Position numbers and translations under genes: made by a program | NCBI RefSeq assembly: GCF_020216685.1 | Contig: NZ_JAIWNS010000205.1 | Coordinates: 1 to 9,325 of the forward strand | DNA length: 9,325 bases | Direction: 5' to 3' | Origin: Methanospirillum hungatei | Lineage (GTDB): Archaea; Halobacteriota; Methanomicrobia; Methanomicrobiales; Methanospirillaceae | Notes under the pieces: model-generated | The model's database searches: none | What the model was told of the DNA's origin: nothing | What the model saw: only the letters and a program-made list of their open reading frames with translations | Shown here: positions 5,636-9,325 of the stretch, in pieces | Layout of the letters: each line of letters starts with the position of its first letter | How positions within the stretch are numbered: position 1 is the first letter of the stretch

Positions 5636-7054
5636 TCAGGGTCGGATGATGACAAGCCGCTCCTCGGTCATCTCCCGGATGGCATAATAGGGGCCTTCTC
5701 TTCCGATTCCTGACTCTTTTACCCCGCCATAGGGCATACTGTCTATCCGGAATGTCGGAATGTCGTTTATCAGTACCGCACCACACTGAATGGTCTTTGA
5801 AGCATGGATCGCCAGGCCAAGGTCTTTCGTAAATATTCCTGCCTGAAGACCGAACCGTGAGTCGTTAACCATGGCAATCGCCTCTTCAAACGATTCATAC
5901 GACGTTACCGTGAGAATCGGGGCAAATACTTCCTCGCAGTTGACGGCCATATCAGGGGTGGTGTCTGCAAGGATGGTTGGTAGCAGAAGGTGACCAGACA
6001 GCCTGCCCCCGCACAAAACCCGTGCCCCCTGACTGACCGCCTCTTCAATCCTCTGCAGGGCTTCTTCTGCCTTGTCAGGAGTTATCATCGGGCCCACATC
6101 TGTTGCCGGATCTTCAGGATCACCGGTAACAAGGGCATTACATCGGGATACCAGTTCGTAGATGAAGCGATCTGCAATACTCCGGTGTAGAAAAACCCGC
6201 TGGACTGAAATACAGACCTGACCGGCATGGGAATATGCGCCCTCGATGATCCGGGTTGCAGCAAGGGTCTGGTCCGCATCTTCATGGACAATCACCGCAG
6301 CATTACCGCCCAGTTCCAGCGTGACATGGCGTGCAGGAGTAATGGATCGAAGATGCCAGCCGACAGACGGACTGCCGGTAAAACTCAGACATGAGATCCG
6401 TTTGTCAGTTGCCATCCTTTCAGCAATATCAGACCTGCAGGGGATGACACTGACGGACTCTTTTGGGAACCCGGCACGAACCAGCAGTTCTCCAAACTTT
6501 AATCCGGTAAGCGGGGTCGCAGACGGGGGCTTAATGATACAGGAATTTCCAGCTGCAAGGGCAGGTCCTGCTTTATGGCAGATCTGGTTCAGCGGGAGGT
6601 TGAACGGAGTAATTGCTAATACAATCCCTACCGGTACCCGCATGATCATGGCTATTCTCCCTTCCCCTGCCGGATACCCGTCCATCGGAACCATCTGATC
6701 ATGGATACGGACCGCTTCTTCTGCTGATATCCGGATCGTCCCGATTGCCCTGGAAACTTCGGTTGCAGCAAATTTTCTCACCTTCCCCCCTTCACGAACG
6801 ATGATATCGGTGAGGATATCAGCCTCCTCCTCCATCAGCCGTGCAAGGTGAAAGAGCAGGTCAGACCGTTTGTGGGCGGGGAGTGCAGCCATCCGAATTG
6901 CTCCCTGTTCAGCGGTTCGTATGGCCTCTTCAATCTCATCAGGCCCGGCAGCACAGACCTCCGCAAAGGTCACCAGTGAGTACGGATTTGAAACCGGAAT
7001 GACAGAAGGGGTGGAACGGTTAGTCCCTCCTAGAATCAGGGGATGGGGATCCAT
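5636..7054 (-). CDS. NAD(P)-dependent aldehyde dehydrogenase, CofA-like (lactaldehyde dehydrogenase?)
   Basis: This complete 472-residue enzyme of the ALDH superfamily oxidises an aldehyde to an acid with NAD(P)+ in the cytoplasm. Key elements: N152 in TPFNLPLN (oxyanion), K175 in IIKPPSATPL (cofactor ribose), the FTGSPSVG nucleotide-binding turn (225-232), E247 in LELGGN (general base), catalytic C281 in GQVCISVQR, EEVFAP (374-379), and PYGGVKESGIGREG near the end. GQVCISV and the overall layout resemble Methanocaldococcus MJ1411 (CofA), reported as a lactaldehyde dehydrogenase supplying lactate for coenzyme F420. This is from memory, and related enzymes use succinate semialdehyde or other substrates. 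No other F420 gene is in the window. ATG 7054 lies 23 bases after feoB, with only a weak AGGT 5 bases upstream, so read-through from feoB is likely. A leaderless start from TTTTAACA (about 26 bases upstream) is an alternative. Confidence 0.85.
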   Translation of the reverse strand: MDPHPLILGGTNRSTPSVIPVSNPYSLVTFAEVCAAGPDEIEEAIRTAEQGAIRMAALPAHKRSDLLFHLARLMEEEADILTDIIVREGGKVRKFAATEVSRAIGTIRISAEEAVRIHDQMVPMDGYPAGEGRIAMIMRVPVGIVLAITPFNLPLNQICHKAGPALAAGNSCIIKPPSATPLTGLKFGELLVRAGFPKESVSVIPCRSDIAERMATDKRISCLSFTGSPSVGWHLRSITPARHVTLELGGNAAVIVHEDADQTLAATRIIEGAYSHAGQVCISVQRVFLHRSIADRFIYELVSRCNALVTGDPEDPATDVGPMITPDKAEEALQRIEEAVSQGARVLCGGRLSGHLLLPTILADTTPDMAVNCEEVFAPILTVTSYESFEEAIAMVNDSRFGLQAGIFTKDLGLAIHASKTIQCGAVLINDIPTFRIDSMPYGGVKESGIGREGPYYAIREMTEERLVIIRP

Positions 7055-7077
7055 ACTGTACCTGGACGGTCAGGATG

Positions 7078-8949
7078 TTAAAACAAGGGTATAGAGGTAC
7101 TGATCCAGTGAACAACAGTGCCGGCAATAAATCCAAGGAATACCGTATAGAGTGATATCTGTATCGCTGTCTTCAGTCCCTGTTCCCGATAGAGGACCGC
7201 AATCGTTGAGACACAGGGAATAAAGAGGGTGCTGACCAGGGCAAATATGTAGAGCTGAACCCGGGTCATCACCTCGGTCAGGTTTGCAGTCCCTGCAAGT
7301 ACCACCAGAGTCTCAAAAGCCATCTCTTTTCTCAGAACACCAAAGAGGAGGGCAGTTGATGCAAACGGAGGAAGACCCAGGATACCCTGAACCACCGGTG
7401 CCGTTGCTGTTTCAATGACATCCAGAACACCGTAAAACCCAAGAAGCCCAAGGAAGATACTGCTCACAATCAGAAGCGGCATTGCAATGACGAGAAACTC
7501 CCTGATGTGAATCCATGCCCGTGTCAGCACCATTACCGGTGACGGGACCCGGAGCGGCGGGACTTCAAGAACCATCCCAAGCTGGGTCCCAGGAGTAATT
7601 TTGGAGAGAAAAAGCCCTGATAGCAGAATTAAGGAAAAGATTATCAGATAAATCGAGAGGGCTGCATAAAGCCCCACAAAGACAGATACAATTCCTGCAA
7701 TGATAACCGTCCGGGCAGAACAGGGGACCATGGTTATCAGAAATGCAGCAATATGTCGCTCGCGTTTTGTCCCAATCTGCCGGATAGCCATAATAGCCGG
7801 TACATTACATCCAAGTCCCAGCACCATCGGGATAATTGCCTGCCCATGCAGACCAAACCGGTGCATGATCCGGTCTGCTAGAAATGCTATCCGACTCATA
7901 TACCCGGTATCTTCCACAACTGACATCAGGAGATAGAAGGTGAAGACAAAAGGGAATGCAATCCCAAGACCTGCCTGAATGGCGATGACAAAGGAGAAGA
8001 TGAGTTCATACACGAGAGGGTCCAGAGAAGCATCAGCCAGGGGACCCAGGATCCAGATGTCACATGCCTCAACGATGAGTTCTTCAAAGAATGACCCGAT
8101 GAAAAAGACCGCGAGAAGCATGGAGAGCAGGATCCCGACCATAATCACAACACCGGGAAACGGCGTCAACAGCCAGCTGTCAAGGCCGCGCATCTCTTTT
8201 CCGGGGGCTTTTGACACAACCCGGTGGTGTATCTCTGACGCTGCATGATGCCTGTTACCGGCAATGAGGGATGAGACCGGCATCCGGTGCTCTTCCTCCA
8301 GTTCGCCGGCAATGGTCTTTGCTGCTTCCAGAAGAGAGGGATCAGTCCCGATCCCCTGTAATGCCAGGAGTGACGCTACCCGTGATGACCCTGAATCAGA
8401 TACCCGCATCAGAGTCCTGACTGCAGCCTCAATATGTCGGTCATATGCCACCTGATAGGTCCCGACCGAGGCTCTTGTCGTTGCAACAGGGATTATCTCT
8501 GCGATATTTTTCCCAAGTGTTGCCGAGGTCAGCAGAACCGGGACTCCGGTAATCTGTGAGAGGGCATGTGTATCTATCTGGATTTCCTGCTTTTCCGCCT
8601 CATCCGCCATGTTCAGAACGGCGATCATGGGGATACGATGCTCAAGGATCTGCAAGAAGAGATAGAGGTTTCGTTCAAGATGAACCGCATCAAGGATGAC
8701 AACCAGCACGTCAAAGCTATGGGAGAGGACCATATCCCTGACCAGCCGTTCCTCATCACCCTCACCATCCAGCGAATAGATACCAGGAAGGTCGATTATC
8801 TCAACCGGAAGCCGATTGATACAGGACACTCCGGAGAGGATATCAACCGTTGTCCCCGGATAATTACTGACCTCTACCCCGATACCGGTCAGATGTGAAA
8901 ATATGAGTGATTTACCGACGTTTGGATTTCCTATAAGCCCAATCTTCAC
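7078..8949 (-). CDS. feoB: Ferrous iron transporter FeoB
   Basis: FeoB (623 residues) is the membrane Fe(II) uptake protein with an N-terminal G-domain. The G1 motif is GNPNVGKS (7-14), G2 is T33/T34 in YPGTTVD, G3 is DLPG (53-56), G4 is NMAD (113-116), and G5 is SA (142-143). A helical GDI-like spacer covers about 165-255. The membrane part begins near 263. It carries the first Gate region with GLGCNVPA (378-385), which contains the conserved Cys381, then PCSAR (409-413), and a second Gate region with LRKEMAFETL (539-548) and IPC (577-579). Length is normal for archaea, which often lack the long bacterial C-terminus. The start is GTG 8949, overlapping the upstream stop as GTGA, with a strong SD GAGGTGG (8954-8960) 4 bases before it inside the upstream gene. 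This is translational coupling with the DtxR-FeoA regulator. Confidence 0.97.
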   Translation of the reverse strand: MKIGLIGNPNVGKSLIFSHLTGIGVEVSNYPGTTVDILSGVSCINRLPVEIIDLPGIYSLDGEGDEERLVRDMVLSHSFDVLVVILDAVHLERNLYLFLQILEHRIPMIAVLNMADEAEKQEIQIDTHALSQITGVPVLLTSATLGKNIAEIIPVATTRASVGTYQVAYDRHIEAAVRTLMRVSDSGSSRVASLLALQGIGTDPSLLEAAKTIAGELEEEHRMPVSSLIAGNRHHAASEIHHRVVSKAPGKEMRGLDSWLLTPFPGVVIMVGILLSMLLAVFFIGSFFEELIVEACDIWILGPLADASLDPLVYELIFSFVIAIQAGLGIAFPFVFTFYLLMSVVEDTGYMSRIAFLADRIMHRFGLHGQAIIPMVLGLGCNVPAIMAIRQIGTKRERHIAAFLITMVPCSARTVIIAGIVSVFVGLYAALSIYLIIFSLILLSGLFLSKITPGTQLGMVLEVPPLRVPSPVMVLTRAWIHIREFLVIAMPLLIVSSIFLGLLGFYGVLDVIETATAPVVQGILGLPPFASTALLFGVLRKEMAFETLVVLAGTANLTEVMTRVQLYIFALVSTLFIPCVSTIAVLYREQGLKTAIQISLYTVFLGFIAGTVVHWISTSIPLF

Positions 8950-9325
8950 TGGTCCACCTCAACCAGAACTGACCGGGCAATCTCCGGACTTATGGCGATA
9001 TCACAGTCCTTCACCCTGATGAGAAGGGTATCTGCCATCCGCTGTTTCACGGTCACTTTTTCTCCCGGAATAAGACCGAGATCTGCCAGTCGTCCGCCCC
9101 GGCCACATCCCCGGACAGCATCGATTGTAACGACGTCACCATGAGCACAATCTGCCAGACTTTTAAACGAACATCGTCTGACATGACCATGACAGGTCAC
9201 CGGGCAATCACGATTACCCCGGAGAAATCCGCGAAGACGATTGATGGTGTCGTCGGTTGTATGGTGCTCCATGGTACAGGCCTGTGCATGAGCCAGTTCA
9301 TGATCCATACCGAGCATCTCCTGCA
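8946..9325 (-). CDS. DtxR-family metal-dependent regulator with C-terminal FeoA domain (5' end outside window)
   Basis: The frame is open to the window edge. The first visible residues, QEMLGMDHELAHAQACTMEH, are the middle of a DtxR/IdeR dimerisation domain, not a start, so the ATG at 9317 is internal. Counting from that Met, H10, C14, E17 and H18 match the His, Cys, Glu and His metal ligands of DtxR (H98, C102, E105, H106). The Cys in C14 suggests an Fe(II)-type rather than Mn-type site. Residues 49-123 form a FeoA/SH3-like domain (GRGGRLADLGLIPGEKVTV, TLLIRVKDCDIAISPEIARSVLV). The linker is Cys-rich (C38, C42, C49, C57). The N-terminal HTH lies off the window. Its role is probably iron sensing and repression of this operon; the FeoA domain could also assist FeoB directly. 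It overlaps feoB by 4 bases. Confidence 0.88.
   Translation of the reverse strand, partial: QEMLGMDHELAHAQACTMEHHTTDDTINRLRGFLRGNRDCPVTCHGHVRRCSFKSLADCAHGDVVTIDAVRGCGRGGRLADLGLIPGEKVTVKQRMADTLLIRVKDCDIAISPEIARSVLVEVDQ

Noticed and set aside
6246..6698. 150-codon plus-strand frame
   Set aside because: It lies entirely antisense to the catalytic part of the aldehyde dehydrogenase and has no recognisable motif or promoter.
8946..9317. A stand-alone FeoA protein starting at ATG 9317
   Set aside because: The frame stays open to the window edge and the first 50 residues match the middle of a DtxR dimerisation domain with its Cys/Glu/His ligands, so the gene is a longer regulator-FeoA protein.

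Overview
The window reads as chromosomal DNA of a methanogenic archaeon, most likely in the order Methanomicrobiales (Methanospirillum-like). This is an inference. It rests on archaeal box A elements at about -25, genes with no Shine-Dalgarno (SD) site that fit leaderless transcription, plain T-tract terminators, a tRNA without encoded CCA, a DtxR-FeoA regulator beside feoB, a CofA-like aldehyde dehydrogenase and a cytoplasmic histidine kinase with an RHD-type H-box. Nearly all genes lie on the minus strand; only the HAD phosphatase is on the plus strand.

Layout from the left edge. Bases 1-122 hold the first codons of a minus-strand gene that looks like an IS1634-type (DUF4277) transposase and leaves the window. 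An AT-rich gap of about 195 bases follows, then tRNA-Val(UAC) with its own box A and T-tract terminator. Next is a small Pro-rich membrane-anchored protein of unknown function. Upstream of it on the same strand is a regulator with a ribbon-helix-helix domain at one end and an excisionase/MerR-like helix-turn-helix at the other. Its leader holds a strong SD site, a perfect hairpin and a 5-codon mini-ORF. This regulator is divergent from the HAD phosphatase, which meets an orphan histidine kinase tail to tail three bases apart. Then come a secreted CAP (SCP/PR1) protein and a two-helix membrane protein whose last ~140 residues are about 40% Asp/Glu with no Lys or Arg.

The right third is one likely operon read leftward: a DtxR-family metal regulator with a C-terminal FeoA domain (5' end outside the window), feoB overlapping it by 4 bases, and an aldehyde dehydrogenase starting 23 bases after feoB. 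A T6 tract directly follows the dehydrogenase stop. The expected logic is ferrous iron uptake by FeoB under the linked metal-sensing regulator; why an aldehyde dehydrogenase travels with them is not evident.

I saw no CRISPR array, complete mobile element or obvious new defence system. The features most worth a second look are the SD-hairpin-AUG leader, the regulator with two DNA-binding domains, the acidic-tail membrane protein with an 8-bp inverted repeat at its promoter, and the Cys-rich linker in the DtxR-FeoA protein.
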